A program made the position numbers and the translations under genes. From NCBI GenBank assembly GCA_947561585.1, contig CANNZV010001029.1, positions 124,001 through 188,000 on the forward strand: DNA of 64,000 nucleotides, in the 5' to 3' direction. Below the pieces are notes generated by a model. The model was not told the DNA's origin, ran no database searches, and saw nothing but the letters and a program-made list of their open reading frames with translations. Below, piece after piece: positions 23,376 to 34,326 of this stretch. This DNA comes from Caprella mutica (Eukaryota > Arthropoda > Malacostraca > Amphipoda > Caprellidae). Position 1 is the first letter of the stretch. Each line of letters begins with the position of its first letter.

Positions 23376-23553
23376 ACTAAAATAAATAAACTACGATTAT
23401 AATTATACTAAAATGAATAAACGATGATTATAACTATACTAAAATGAATAAACGATGATTATAACTATACTAAAATGAATAAACGATGATTATAATCATT
23501 TATAATTAAATGAATAAAAGTTGATTATAATTATACTAAAATGAATAAACTTC
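23376..23553. repeat. 30-bp repeat, about six units
   Basis: The unit is AAATGAATAAACGATGATTA then TAACTATACT. The central units are identical; the edges are worn. Confidence 0.88.
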
Positions 23554-23741
23554 AACAAAGCCATTTTTCCAAGGATTCATAATAAAAACACACATTTTTT
23601 TCAAACAAATTAGATATATGTTTATGTAATCAAGGCGTAAGAAGCTCAAGATGGCTCTCAGGGCAGCCTACATAAGATATATAACGTGACTTTAACATTG
23701 TGAGAAATATAAACTTTATAATGCAAAAAAAATTAATCTAA

Positions 23742-23955
23742 AATGAATAATAAACGATAATGAATTTCCTAAAGAATTAATTTTCGTTAATAAATAATTT
23801 AAAATAAATAAACTAAGATAATAAATTATTAAAAATAAATATAGTGAGATAAATAATTATTTAAAATAAATAAACTAAGATAATTAACTATTTAAAATAA
23901 ATATACTAAGATAATTAACTATTTAAAATGAATAAACTAGGATTATAAATAAACT
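23742..23955. repeat. Degenerate AT-rich repeat related to the preceding 30-bp array
   Basis: Units of roughly 30-35 bp with AAATAAATAAACTAAGATAA and TTAACTATTTAA. The shared (A/G)AATAAAC.A.GAT phrase suggests descent from the array at 23376-23553. Confidence 0.7.
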
Positions 23956-25990
23956 CAAACTTATAAACTATAAAAAGTAACTGCATGGATGGCAATTTTC
24001 TTTTTAATTTCATTAAAAAATTGAAGTTTTTGAAATGTTTTCCGAGCTTTAGCTAATGCATAAAGTTATATAATTTTTACCACAAAAGAATGCATAATAA
24101 AGAAACTCTCATAATTTATGAAGCCGATAAGACTCTGTCTCACTAATGATAAATAATGAGCATCATTACAATGACCATAGATGTCGCTGCTCATGAATAT
24201 TAATGATAATGAAGGCGATGTATATTAACATGGGGATTCTTTTCATGCTTTTTGTTGTACTGAGTATCTTTTATTCTAGGGACATCTATGTGTTTCTTAG
24301 ATACTTACGTTAATTACTGAATAGTGTATTTATTTTGAAAAATTGTGTATCTATAAATTATCGAATAAAGTATATTTATATTGAATATAAAGCAGTAGTA
24401 TATTTATTCCCATCAAAGTATTTTTTTATGATAAAATTATATATTTATATCGAATAAAGAATATTTTTTTCTGAAACATATTTACAATGTATTTCATTGA
24501 ATAAGAGAAAAATAATGTTTTTCTGGAGAATATTAAACAAAAATCCGATTTGTTTCAATTTACCCAAGTTTAGTGGAAAAAATCTTTCAGAATCTAAATA
24601 GTTCAGGATTTTGAATCTATTGTTTATATTTCAAATAAACTTTACAGGAAAAATGATAATGACCTCCTCAAAATCGACTATGAAATGCTAAATACTTTGC
24701 CCATATTGACATTATTCTTAGAATAGGAAGAATACGCTTCACAATGGGGCAGCAGGTTATTCTCAGAATAAAGCCTGCTATTGAGACTTGAAAAATGAGG
24801 GCATTTAACCTCTGAAAGGTACTGTGAATCGATTGGTACAATGAGAACAACTTCTTTGTTTGCAAACAATACAAATCAAACAACGAGCAGAATATGTGCA
24901 AGTATAGGAAAAAATACTATAAAAAATATGTAAATTTCACAGTGAAATTAAAGGTATTCTAATGTTTGTAGGTATCAATAATTAAATAATAGACACATTA
25001 TAAATATTATCCTTACCACACTTTCCTCAGTAATTTTTCTGCCATTTTATTGCGAGATGCAAATCAGGAGTTAAATTACGAGCAGAATTTCTTGGCTGCC
25101 GTCAACGAGAACTGAACTTGAAATGGAAAAACTTTGTCAGTTAAAAGGTACAAAACTGATGAAATTAAACGACTTGTTGGAGAGGAAAAGAATGGGAAAT
25201 TAGAGGAAAAATGCACGGAGAAAAAAAATCACTATTCTGTTCATATTTTACTCTCCATTTTATTCACAATTCTCTTCACCATCTTCTTTATCACATTTCT
25301 ACCCCTTTTTCCCCTTTATTCACACCAATTTTTCAATCCACTTCATTCGATTCCGATTGGTTTAAACTTTGCTCGTGGAAGCCATAAAGCTACTCACACC
25401 AGTAACTTCTGCCATCAGAGGTAAATGTATAAACTCGATTAGAATACTATTCCACTCATGTGGATTTCGAAGTTACAATTCGAACTAATATCAGTCCCGT
25501 ACCATCCTCTGCAGAAGTGAAATAAATTTCGGATGGTACTGAAAGTTGGTCAGCCGTACTTCTTTGTTCCAGGCTAATTTTAGAACAAAATCATAGATTT
25601 AGCAGCCTTTCTATTTAGAATTTATCGCCATTGTTTGGCCTTCACTGCCACACTCTGAAACATGGGTGCGTATGAGTAACAATGGCACAGCTTTAGGGGA
25701 GGGGGTCAATAGAAGCAGATGGACAGTTTTCACACGCGGGGAGATATTCATGGTACATTTATTTAAAGTTTTAGTCTCTATTGAGATATGGGGCTTCTTT
25801 TATTCATTTGGAATAGAATGACAGGTTATTGAATTAAGGAAAATTACCTTGTTAATTTCAATCAATAAAAGGATGTTTAGATTCAATGAATAAATAACTT
25901 TACATTAGATATATTAAATGTTGTGATTGAATGAACTCTGAATAAAATTCACTGTTGAATTTTGATAGTTTTGATTTAAATTAATAGAAC
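23956..25990. other. 2 kb of unique AT-rich sequence, no gene recognised
   Basis: The longest stretch in the left half without arrays or known elements. Frames at 24668-24901 (minus) and 25134-25424 (plus, 96 codons with a T-rich hydrophobic middle) match no family I know; the latter overlaps a CT-rich patch and looks like composition. If a host regulatory element or exon exists in the window, this and 58723-60476 are the candidates. Confidence 0.35.
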
Positions 25991-26261
25991 ATGCAGTTGT
26001 AGTGCGCATATCTTCGCTGCCGCTATTAGATACATTTTTGAATTATTAATGACCTTGACTTTTGACCCGATCGATCCCAAAAATCGAATAAAATAGTTCC
26101 GGGATAATGACCAATGGTCACAGCAAATTCCAGGCAATTTGGTTGAATACTTTTGAGTTATGCGAGTAACAAGATCACCATTTAATTTGTGATATCATAC
26201 AAGTTTACAAATAAATAATGCCGGTCAAAACACAACCTATCACAATTTTGCAAATGTAATC
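25991..26261 (+). repeat. Family A modular element, copy A3 (one-module form)
   Basis: A short form: a worn head with AGTGCGCATATCTTCGCTGC, a single type-B module (GACCTTGACTTTTGACCC through CAATTTGGTTGAATACTTTT), AGTAACAAGATCA, a vestigial AAATAAATAA tract, and an eroded 3' hairpin near 26240-26258. It lacks three modules compared with A2. Confidence 0.8.
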
Positions 26262-26623
26262 AGTGATATTTGAATGCTGTACATAGCTACAATAAAGGGA
26301 CACAGTATAGCTCTATAATACAATATTTATGATATGACTGATGTTATTACTATATCACCAAACACTCTAAACTCTGTCCAAAGTTTCGACAGACTGTCAC
26401 CAGGTGGCGCTGAAACTGTCATATTGAGTTGATATATTATTATACAAAGGGGGGGGGGGATAGGCTTAACGTTTTGGAATCATAATCTTTGATCCTGTAT
26501 TGAAGAGAGTATTTGTCATCTATAATTTATATTCGGTTTATTTAGAATGTTGTTTATGGTAATTTATTATAGTTAGATAGTTTTTTGGATATTGTTTGAA
26601 CTATAGTTTATATCCTATTAAAA

Positions 26624-26830
26624 ATGGCAGGTATCGTACTTTGCCTACAGACATCTCGTCGAAGAGGCCAAATTGCTATTGCTCGTACGGCAGGTGCTAG
26701 TGTAACAGAAACTGTCAGAATGTTTGGTGTTGCAAGAGGTACTGTCTCTAAAGTAATGACTTCCCTTGGAAGAGAAGGAAAAACGTCATAAGCAAAGAAC
26801 AGGTTTGGCCGGAAGTCGAAGATGTCTTAG
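26624..26830 (+). pseudogene. Tc1-like transposase N-terminal fragment
   Basis: From ATG at 26624 a 55-residue frame runs to a stop at 26789. It contains RRGQIAIARTAGASVTETVR followed by MFGVARGTVSKVM, which matches the first helix-turn-helix of Tc1-family transposases (GAS..ETA...GVSR.TV..VM). Beyond the stop the same frame continues AKNRFGRKSKMS, the basic linker usually found there (S..GRK..LS), then another stop. The DDE catalytic domain is missing. No TIRs were found nearby, so this is a fragment and cannot be active. Confidence 0.82.
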
Positions 26831-26929
26831 ATTCCGTTAATCTTTAGAGTAAAATGCAAGATAAGGGTTCTTAAAGTTACTGCAGAGCACAATTGTTCTA
26901 TTTTTCTTGTCCATTCTCTTTATGTATAA

Positions 26930-27092
26930 TAAATATGGTGCACCTACAGTTATTGGACCCACCGACAATTGAGCCCAAAACAATTGGGTTCCACAATTTG
27001 AACCTGACACGTAAGCCCGCTGACAATTGGGCAACAACAATTGGGATCGCTAACAATTGGGTCTCAGGATAATTGGGCCCCATGATGATTGA
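26930..27092. repeat. Cluster of ACAATTGGG words
   Basis: CAATTGGG or CAATTGAGC recurs about eight times in 160 bp (near 26961, 26982, 27021, 27037, 27053, 27068), at roughly 16-20 bp intervals. Each is a 6-bp palindrome CAATTG with a G-run, separated by C-rich links. It resembles a degraded low-period tandem repeat. Family D at 60968 has a comparable design with a different word. Confidence 0.6.
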
Positions 27093-27350
27093 ACTCATAA
27101 AAAATTAGGGCAGCAGACACAAAGTCACACTTTGTTATTACAGCAGCAATGGTCTTCAGTTGAGTTAATACAGTAGACTCTGATAAAAAAATGAGTACAT
27201 ATAATATAATTTTTACTAACTTCTTTTCTATGTTTCCATTTGTGTGAAATACAATGATCATACAACTTTTAACTTTAAGGTTATGCTTTCATTTTTACTA
27301 TCTGTCCTCTAACCCCTATAGAATTAGTTTAAAATAGATGAAATATAATA

Positions 27351-27830
27351 AACTATATTACATGCACTGGGTAGAGCGCATACCTTCGCCGCCGCTTTGA
27401 CCCGTTCTCTTCCAAAATCTAATAAACTGGTAACTGGATAATGACCAATCGTCCCATCAATTTCAGACCATTTCGTTGTATATATTTTGACTCATTAAGT
27501 TACAAATGGCCTTGACCTTGATCTTTGACCTTTAACCTGATCGCTCACAAAATCTGACAAAATTGTTCCTGCATATTAATCAATCGTTCCACCAAGTTTC
27601 ATGCAATATGATTCAATACTTTTTGAGTTATAAATGACCATGACCTTGACCTTTGACCGGGTCACTCCCAAAATTCTACCAAAGGGTCACTGGACATTGA
27701 TCAATCGTTGCACCAAATTTCAGGCAATTTGGTTACACTCTTTTTCATTTAAGCGAATAACAAGATGATAAATTAATAAATAAATAAATTCCGGGTAAAA
27801 TATGACCTTCCGCAAATTTGCGAAGATAAT
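27351..27830 (+). repeat. Family A modular element, copy A4 (three-module form)
   Basis: The head TGCACTGGGTAGAGCGCATA is followed by modules in which the first and second are fused by a deletion (a type-A start with a type-B end). A complete type A and a complete type B follow. The tail is AACAAGATGATAAATTAATA, a short ATAA tract, and hairpin CCTTCCGCAAATTTGCGAAG at 27806-27825. Confidence 0.85.
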
Positions 27831-28249
27831 TATGTAGTAGCATTTAACGTCTGTTTGGCCAATTATCGGTCCACGAATAAATATATATAATATATGTATA
27901 ATATATCTCACTATATTAACAATTTTCAAATTTATTCAACACATCTCTTTGTCCACTTTCAGATGTAATAATTGTCTCTGATGGTAGAATTTTATTAATC
28001 CGAAACGCTGGATTATAAATAATAAAAAAATAAACGTTTTAAAATGCTATGTTTTTCTGCTTATATTTTTAAAATAATATTATCTCGGAATAAACAATTT
28101 CAAATTAATTTGATTATTTATTGTGTTAACTAAGTCTGTACATTAATTATAGCACATAGAGTAAAGAATCTATCCAGCAGGAACTGTCTGCCACTGTGAC
28201 CCAGTTCACAAATGTTAGATAGGATCACAATGAATTTATTCAATTAAAT

Positions 28250-28346
28250 AGGGTAAGTTACCAATTATCGTCCACAAATAATACTTATATTTTCATGTTT
28301 TCTGATATGACCGAAGATGTGAAACTAACCGATAATTCGTAACCAA
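28250..28346. repeat. Family B palindromic MITE, copy B2 (short)
   Basis: Left arm AGGGTAAGTTACCAATTATC, right arm GACCGAAGATGTGAAACTAA then CCGATAATTCGTAACC. At under 100 bp it is the shortest copy; the left arm is truncated internally. Confidence 0.75.
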
Positions 28347-28434
28347 GTGGTGAGTCAGTGGCCAAAATAATATCGTGTCTTGCAGGACGCTAAATTCCTA
28401 AATTTTGGGTCACGTGACTGGCAATCTATCGTCA

Positions 28435-28626
28435 GTTTAGTGGAGAAATGATGTAACTGAAACAAAGTTTAATGGAGAAATGATATAACTGAAACAAAAT
28501 TTAATGGAGAAATGATATAACAGAAACAAAATTTAATGCAGAAATGATATAACTGAAACAAAATTTAATGGAGAAATGATATAACTGAAACAAAATTTGA
28601 TGGAGAAATGATATAACTGAAACACA
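28435..28626. repeat. 32-bp repeat, about six units
   Basis: The unit is TTTAATGGAGAAATGATATA then ACTGAAACAAAA. Unrelated to the 32-bp arrays at 6809 and 22228. Confidence 0.92.
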
Positions 28627-28901
28627 ATAAGGTTTTACACCGTCTTCCTTAGCGTCCTGCAATCGCTGCAACACTTCCTCTCTCTAGAGTAGTTTATCAT
28701 AACTCTATGTTCGTAACCTACCTTATATTAGATTTACTTCCCTTTGCAAATTTAATTATCGATAATAAATTTCAATAACCGAATCTTGTGCCAATTTCCA
28801 ACAGTTGAACCTCTTTGATGTTAAGATGACACTGTGGCTCATCTCCCAGCAATGTATCGAAAATCTATGAACTCTCGTTAAACCTTATAGATAAAAATAC
28901 T

Positions 28902-29052
28902 GGGGTAAGTTACGAATTATCGGACGGTTTCACAGTCTCGATCATATGGGATAAAGGTATTCAATAAATAATCTTATTTAAAAAAGAAATTGTTAATTTG
29001 TTTTCATAATTTTGTACGTTTGTGGAACTGTACGATAATTTAGAACTTACCT
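28902..29052. repeat. Family B palindromic MITE, copy B3
   Basis: Left arm GGGGTAAGTTACGAATTATC then GGACGGTTTCACAGTCTCGATC. The right arm in reverse complement is AGGTAAGTTCTAAATTATCG then TACAGTTCCACAAACGTAC. Arms of about 40 bp flank an AT-rich centre of about 70 bp. Confidence 0.85.
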
Positions 29053-29790
29053 AAACTAATTTAAACATCACTCATGTCCTACCTACTATACAAAGCAGTA
29101 AATGGGACAATTTTGGAAGGCCTACATTGTATTTCTACATAAAAATTATATTGATTTTTGACTGGAATTGTTCTAATTTTGCAATATTATGATTTACAAA
29201 GGAAAAAACATCAGATAATTGTTATTATAGTTATTTGATATATAAAATTGGTGTGTTCGGCAAATCGGTGTTAGGCCCATACTTGAAGAATTTAATTTAA
29301 TTTATATTATTTTTAATTAATTAAAATACTTTCAATGAAATTTAATGACTATGGATTTAATCATTATCCATCTGTGCATCTGATAAATAATTTATTTTTA
29401 TTTTTTAATAATATTTATGTTCCAAAATAATGATAATATATGTTGAAAAATTGTTTGTTTAAAAATTATTGTAGATTAGATTCTAATGTTTTTTTTTATT
29501 TAATAACTTTTGATAATTTACCGTACATGAGTATTAATTATCTTTAATTAGTTTAACACTTTATATGGAAATTAAATGAAACCCTATTCTGTACAGAAAG
29601 TAATTCAAATACTGGTTTGTATTTCCGCAGACTTTTTTAGATCTCAACATATATGTGAAGAACAGAGTTTATATAACGATATGTTCATAGATTATTAATT
29701 GCATTATTAGATTATTACTATTATAAATTTTATATATAACTTTAATATGTATATGCATTTACATCTATTTTAAATAATTATATTATAAGT
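29053..29790. other. Very AT-rich unique sequence
   Basis: No gene, element or array recognised. Confidence 0.4.
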
Positions 29791-29920
29791 ATAGAGGGAA
29801 TAATCCAGACAAAAAGGATTTGTTCTGGAAATTTTATTTTACTTTCCCTGGAATAAATCCCTCTTTCCTGGGATATTCTCTCAATTTCCCAGGAATAATT
29901 CCTTCTTTCCTGTGTATGGA
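29791..29920 (-). repeat. Reverse-oriented relatives of the 42-bp repeat
   Basis: On the minus strand CCAGGAAAGAGGGATTTATT near 29850 and CCTGGGAAATTGAGAGAATA nearby match the 42-bp unit (CCAGGCAAGAAGGATTTATT) of 19291-19773 at most positions. Two or three degenerate units. Confidence 0.6.
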
Positions 29921-30060
29921 CCCTTTTAACGGTTCTCACGTTTCCCATCAAAGTCACTAATTAAATATGAAAATTCTGCCGTAAAACGGAATTAATTTTC
30001 CCCAGAAATTTTTGAGTAACTAATAATTCAATCTGTTAATTAATTAGTGATTTTGAAGAA

Positions 30061-30151
30061 AATAAATAAATTGGAAAATGAATAAATTAGAAAATGAATA
30101 AATTAGAAAATGAATAAATTAGAAAATGAATAAATTAGAAAATGAATAAAT
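30061..30151. repeat. 16-bp repeat, about six units
   Basis: AATAAATTAGAAAATG repeated nearly perfectly. Confidence 0.92.
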
Positions 30152-30365
30152 TATTGTAAATCCTCAAAATTGTTTCCAATATAATTAATTATATGTTTGA
30201 ATACAAAAATAAAATTTATATTTTTAATATGCATAATAATCTCACAATCTAACATTTTTGTATTTAATTCAACCTTCAATATTTCAACATTACAATTACA
30301 ATCTTTCCATTTAACAGATAATTTATCAATATTGATATTTGTTTTTATCTTTTCAACAGTTTCTT

Positions 30366-31325
30366 CAATATCACAATATTGCCTTTAATATTGAAATATT
30401 GCCTTTAGTATTAGAAAATTGCCTTTAATATTGAAATATTGCCTTTTATATTGAAATATTGCCTTTAATATTGAAATATTGCCTTTTATATTGAAAATTG
30501 GCTTTAATATTCGAATATTGACTTTAATATTGAAAATTGGCTTTAATATTGAAATATTGCCTTTTATATTGAAATATTGCCTTTACTATTGAATTATTGC
30601 CTTTAATATTGAAATATAAGCTTTAATATTGAAAAATTGTCTTTAATATTAAATTATTGCATTTAATATTGAAATATATTGCCTTTAATATTGAATTATT
30701 GCCTTTAATATTGAAATATTGCCTTTAATATTGAAATATTGCCTATAATATTGAAATATTGCCTTTAATATTGAAATGTTGCCTATAATATTGAAATATT
30801 GCCTTTAATATTGAAATATTGCCTATAATATTGAAATATTGCCTTTAATATTGAAATATTGCCTATAATATTCAAATATTACCTTTAATATTGAAATATT
30901 GCCTTTAATATTGAAATATATTGCCTTTAATATTGAATTATTGCCTTTAATATTGAAATATTGCTTTTAATATTGAAATATTGCCTTTAATATTGAAATG
31001 TTGCCTATAATATTGAAATATTGCCTTTAATATTGAAATATTGCCTATAATATTCAAATATTACCTATAATATTGAAATATTGCCTATAATATTCAAATA
31101 TTACCTTTAATATTGAAATATTGCCTATAATATTCAAATATTACCTTTAATATTGCAATATTGCCTATAATATTCAAATATTACCTTTAATATTGAAATA
31201 TTGCCTATAATATTCAAATATTACCTTTAATATTGAAATATTGCCTATAATATTCAAATATTGCCTTTAATATTAAAATATTGCCTTTAATATAGAATAT
31301 TACCATTAATATTCAAATATTACTC
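30366..31325. repeat. 20-bp minisatellite, about 48 units
   Basis: The unit is ATTGAAATATTGCCTTTAAT. Variants GCCTATAAT and ATTCAAATATTACC become dominant after about 30730 and alternate as a 40-bp dimer between 31050 and 31270. Early units are more heterogeneous. AATATT palindromes recur every 20 bp. Confidence 0.95.
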
Positions 31326-31587
31326 ATATCTTCCAATACCTATTGTCTTCAATCTTCAAATTTTATCTTTAATCTTCAGCTGTTCCGCATTGCACTCATT
31401 CTTTACTCTATTACTAGTTTAACAGTTTGTATTTAATTGAGTGCCACTACACTGCTCTGAAACAGATCTGGTTATAACCGGTTCTCTGGCTCACCAATTT
31501 GTATGTGGAGAGCTGCGTAGACTTTGCCTGAGATACAAATGCATTTGCAATTGGAATAGACCAATGGCAATGACAGCAACATATCTG

Positions 31588-31846
31588 GAGAGTATGTGGC
31601 GTATGTTGGTGTATGTGGAGCAGAGTATGTGGAGTATGTTGCGTATGTTGGTGTATGTGGAGCAGAGTATGTGGAGTATGTGGCGTGTGTTGGTGTATGT
31701 GGAGCAGAATATGTGGAGTATGTTGCGTATGTTGGAGTATGTGGAGCAGAGTATGTGGAGTATGTGGCGTGTGTTGGTGTATGTGGGTTATAGTATGTGG
31801 CGTATGTTAGAATGGTTGTGTATGTGTAGTGCAGTATATGTAGTAT
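31588..31846. repeat. 42-bp minisatellite, about five to six units
   Basis: The unit contains GTGTATGTGGAGCAGAGTAT then GTGGAGTATGTTGCGTATGTTG. It alternates GTTGCGTATG with GTGGCGTGTG, forming an 84-bp dimer. Frames of 65-158 codons across it are period artefacts. Confidence 0.92.
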
Positions 31847-31884
31847 GTCAACCTTTAGATCGGAAAATCCAGATTAACAATTGT

Positions 31885-32626
31885 AGAAAGGGGTTAATAA
31901 TTGAGTTAAAATGTTAACCAATGCTAAGAGTTAAGTTAAAATGTTAACCAGTGCTAAGAGTTAAGTTAAAATGTTAACCAGTGCTAAGAGTTCAGTTAAA
32001 TTGTTAACCAATGCTAAGAGTTAAGTTAAAATGTTAACCAGTGCTAAGAGTTAAGTTAAAATGTTAACCAGTGCTAAGAGTTAAGTTAAAATGTTAACCA
32101 ATGCTAAGAGTTCAGTTAAATTGTTAACCAATGCTAAGAGTTAAGTTAAAATGTTAACCAGTGCTAAGAGTTAAGTTAAAATGTTAACCAGTGCTAAGAG
32201 TTAAGTTAAAATGTTAACCAGTGCTAAGAGTTAAGTTGAATTGTTAACCAATGCTAAGAGTTCAGTTAAAATGTTAACCAATGCTAAGAGTTCAGTTAAA
32301 ATGTTAACCAATGCTAAGAGTTCAGTTGAAATGTTAACCAGTGCTAAGAGTTAAGTTAAAATGTTAACCAGTGCTAAGAGTTAAGTTAAAATGTTAACCA
32401 GTGCTAAGAGTTAAGTTAAAATGTTAACCAGTGCTAAGAGTTAAGTTAAAATGTTAACCAGTGCTAAGAGTTAAGTTAAAATGTTAACCAGTGCTAAGAG
32501 TTAAGTTATAATGTTAACCAGTGCTAAGAGTTAAGTTATAATGTTAACCAGTGCTAAGAGGTAAGTTATAATGTTAACCAGTGCTAAGAGTTAAGTTAAA
32601 ATGTTAACTAATGCTAAGAGTTAAGT
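31885..32626. repeat. 30-bp minisatellite, about 24 units
   Basis: The unit is GTGCTAAGAGTTAAGTTAAA then ATGTTAACCA. The period is an exact 30 bp throughout, yet no frame stays open because TAA occurs in the unit. Variants ATGCTAAG, TTCAGTTA and AATTGTTA recur as a block about 120 bp apart (31980 and 32100). The array contains a GTTAAC palindrome in every unit. Confidence 0.96.
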
Positions 32627-32725
32627 GTAGTTAAGTCAGGATGTTTTCATTGTATTTTTTAACCGGTAGAAAGATGGTAGAGTTTCCCTGGATGCAATTT
32701 CCGGTAAAAAGTCCTAACAAACCAC

Positions 32726-33167
32726 AGAGGAAGAGGAAAGAGGAAAGGAAAGAGAAGAGGAAAGAGGAAAGGAAAGAAAAGAGAAGAGGAAAGAAAAGAG
32801 AAGAGGAAAGAAAAGAGAAGAGGAAAGAGAATAGGAAAGGAAAAAGAAGAGGGAAGAGAATAGGAGAGGAAAGAGAAGAGGAAACAGAAGAGGAAAGGAA
32901 AGAGAATAGGAAAGAAAAGAGTAGAAGGAAGAGAAGAGGAAAGAGAATAGGAAAGGAAAAAGAAGAGGAAAGAGAAGAGGAAAAGAATTAGGAAAGGAAA
33001 AAGGAAAGGAAAAAAGAAAGGAAGTAGTAAAGGAAAAAGGAAAGGAAAAAGGAAAGGAAAAAGGAAAAGAAAAAGGAAAGGAAAAAGGAAAGGAAAAAGG
33101 AAAGGGAAGAGGAAAGGGAAGAGGAAAGGGAAGAGAAAAAGGTAGAAGAAAGAGAAAAAGAAAGAAA
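32726..33167 (+). repeat. 440-bp polypurine tract
   Basis: GGAAAGAGAAGA-type repeats with only a handful of pyrimidines (for example near 32885, 32920 and 33025). Period drifts from about 10-12 to about 10-11 bp (GGAAAGGAAAAA) to the right. The 116-codon plus frame (K/E/R only) is compositional. Long purine mirror tracts can form triplex DNA. Confidence 0.93.
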
Positions 33168-33809
33168 TATATTTTCTTGAATATTAGAAAATAGGAATAT
33201 TAGATATATTATTATTTTATTTCTAATGTAATCTTTAACAAGATATTTATTAAAGAAAAATGATGTTAACTTTAAGATTTCACCATTAAATAATTTCTAA
33301 AGTTATTGAGAGGTATACAATTAACAATTCCGATCATTTTTTTTTCCTGTTTTTTTCACTTCGTTTACGCCATTCGTTTTTCATCTTGTGTGTTTCTCCA
33401 AATTACTTCTTATCATCTTCATCTTACCCCGTGAACCTTTTCCCCTAAACTTCATCTTTGCTATCTCATTTTATCCCTAAATCTCATATTTCTTATGTTT
33501 TTTCTCCATAAGTCTCATGAATTTTCCCCACATTTCCCCTTTTCTGTTGATATTTTTTCCTCGCGTTAAGATTATCGCGACTGATAAAAAATGTCACCAA
33601 ATTATTTATGAGATGATATGGCATTATATTATTATTACATTATTAATTTATATACCTTATTATCATTTCTTATAGAATGATAATAATAGTATAAGCGGAT
33701 ATAGTTATAATATTTATATGAGTATATATATGATTTAATTATTTTTATTAACATTTTTATTTTCTAATACTTTTATTATTTTATTTAATAAATTGGTACG
33801 CAGTAATCT
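33168..33809. other. AT-rich unique sequence
   Basis: T-rich and CT-rich stretches at 33330-33550, nothing recognisable. Confidence 0.4.
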
Positions 33810-34010
33810 AGGGTAAGATCCCAGTTATAGGTCAGATGCACATTTTTGATAGTTTTTTTAGAACGTTTCAACTTGTTTTTTTAATTGGTATCCGTGATAC
33901 CTGCGGTAACATGGATAACAATTAAAATAAAATGAGTACAAATTTTAAAATTAATTATTTTTAATATGATCGAAAATGGGAAACTGTTTGATAAAAGGGA
34001 TTTGACCCTA
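33810..34010. repeat. Family B palindromic MITE, copy B4
   Basis: Left arm AGGGTAAGATCCCAGTTATA then GGTCAGATGCACATTTTTGAT. Right arm GATCGAAAATGGGAAACTGT then TTGATAAAAGGGATTTGACCCTA. The ends AGGGT and ACCCT are intact; the centre is the largest of the six copies, about 115 bp. A 72-codon minus frame overlaps it by chance. Confidence 0.7.
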
Positions 34011-34326
34011 CGAAATTCAAAATAAACGTAAAGGAAGCAGCAAACAAATCTATGGAAGAAGATGCTGGAATATAGCCAAGATAGTGGCGAATGAAACACA
34101 CATTTTTTAGTGTTTACAAATACACAAAATGCAAATGGAGAGAAATATCTAAAACCATGTCATTCGTAGAGGGAGAAACTTACAGCGACCAGCCGCTTAA
34201 TGCAACCTGCATTGAGGTGATAATAATGAGATAATAATGAGATAATTAATAAATGGAACAATAAAGGAAGAAATAATATAATAATAAATATCAAACTGAT
34301 AATATGCCTAATAAACTAAACGGATT
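34011..34326. other. Unique sequence before the 31-bp satellite
   Basis: No gene or element recognised; GATAATAATGA is duplicated near 34218. Confidence 0.4.

Noticed and set aside
25134..25424. 96-codon plus frame with a hydrophobic middle
   Set aside because: The hydrophobic stretch comes from a T-rich run; no upstream signal and no family match.
31441..31917. 158-codon plus frame
   Set aside because: Most of it is the 42-bp repeat read in frame; the ends show no domain.
32641..32991. 116-codon lysine/glutamate/arginine frame
   Set aside because: Direct translation of the polypurine tract.
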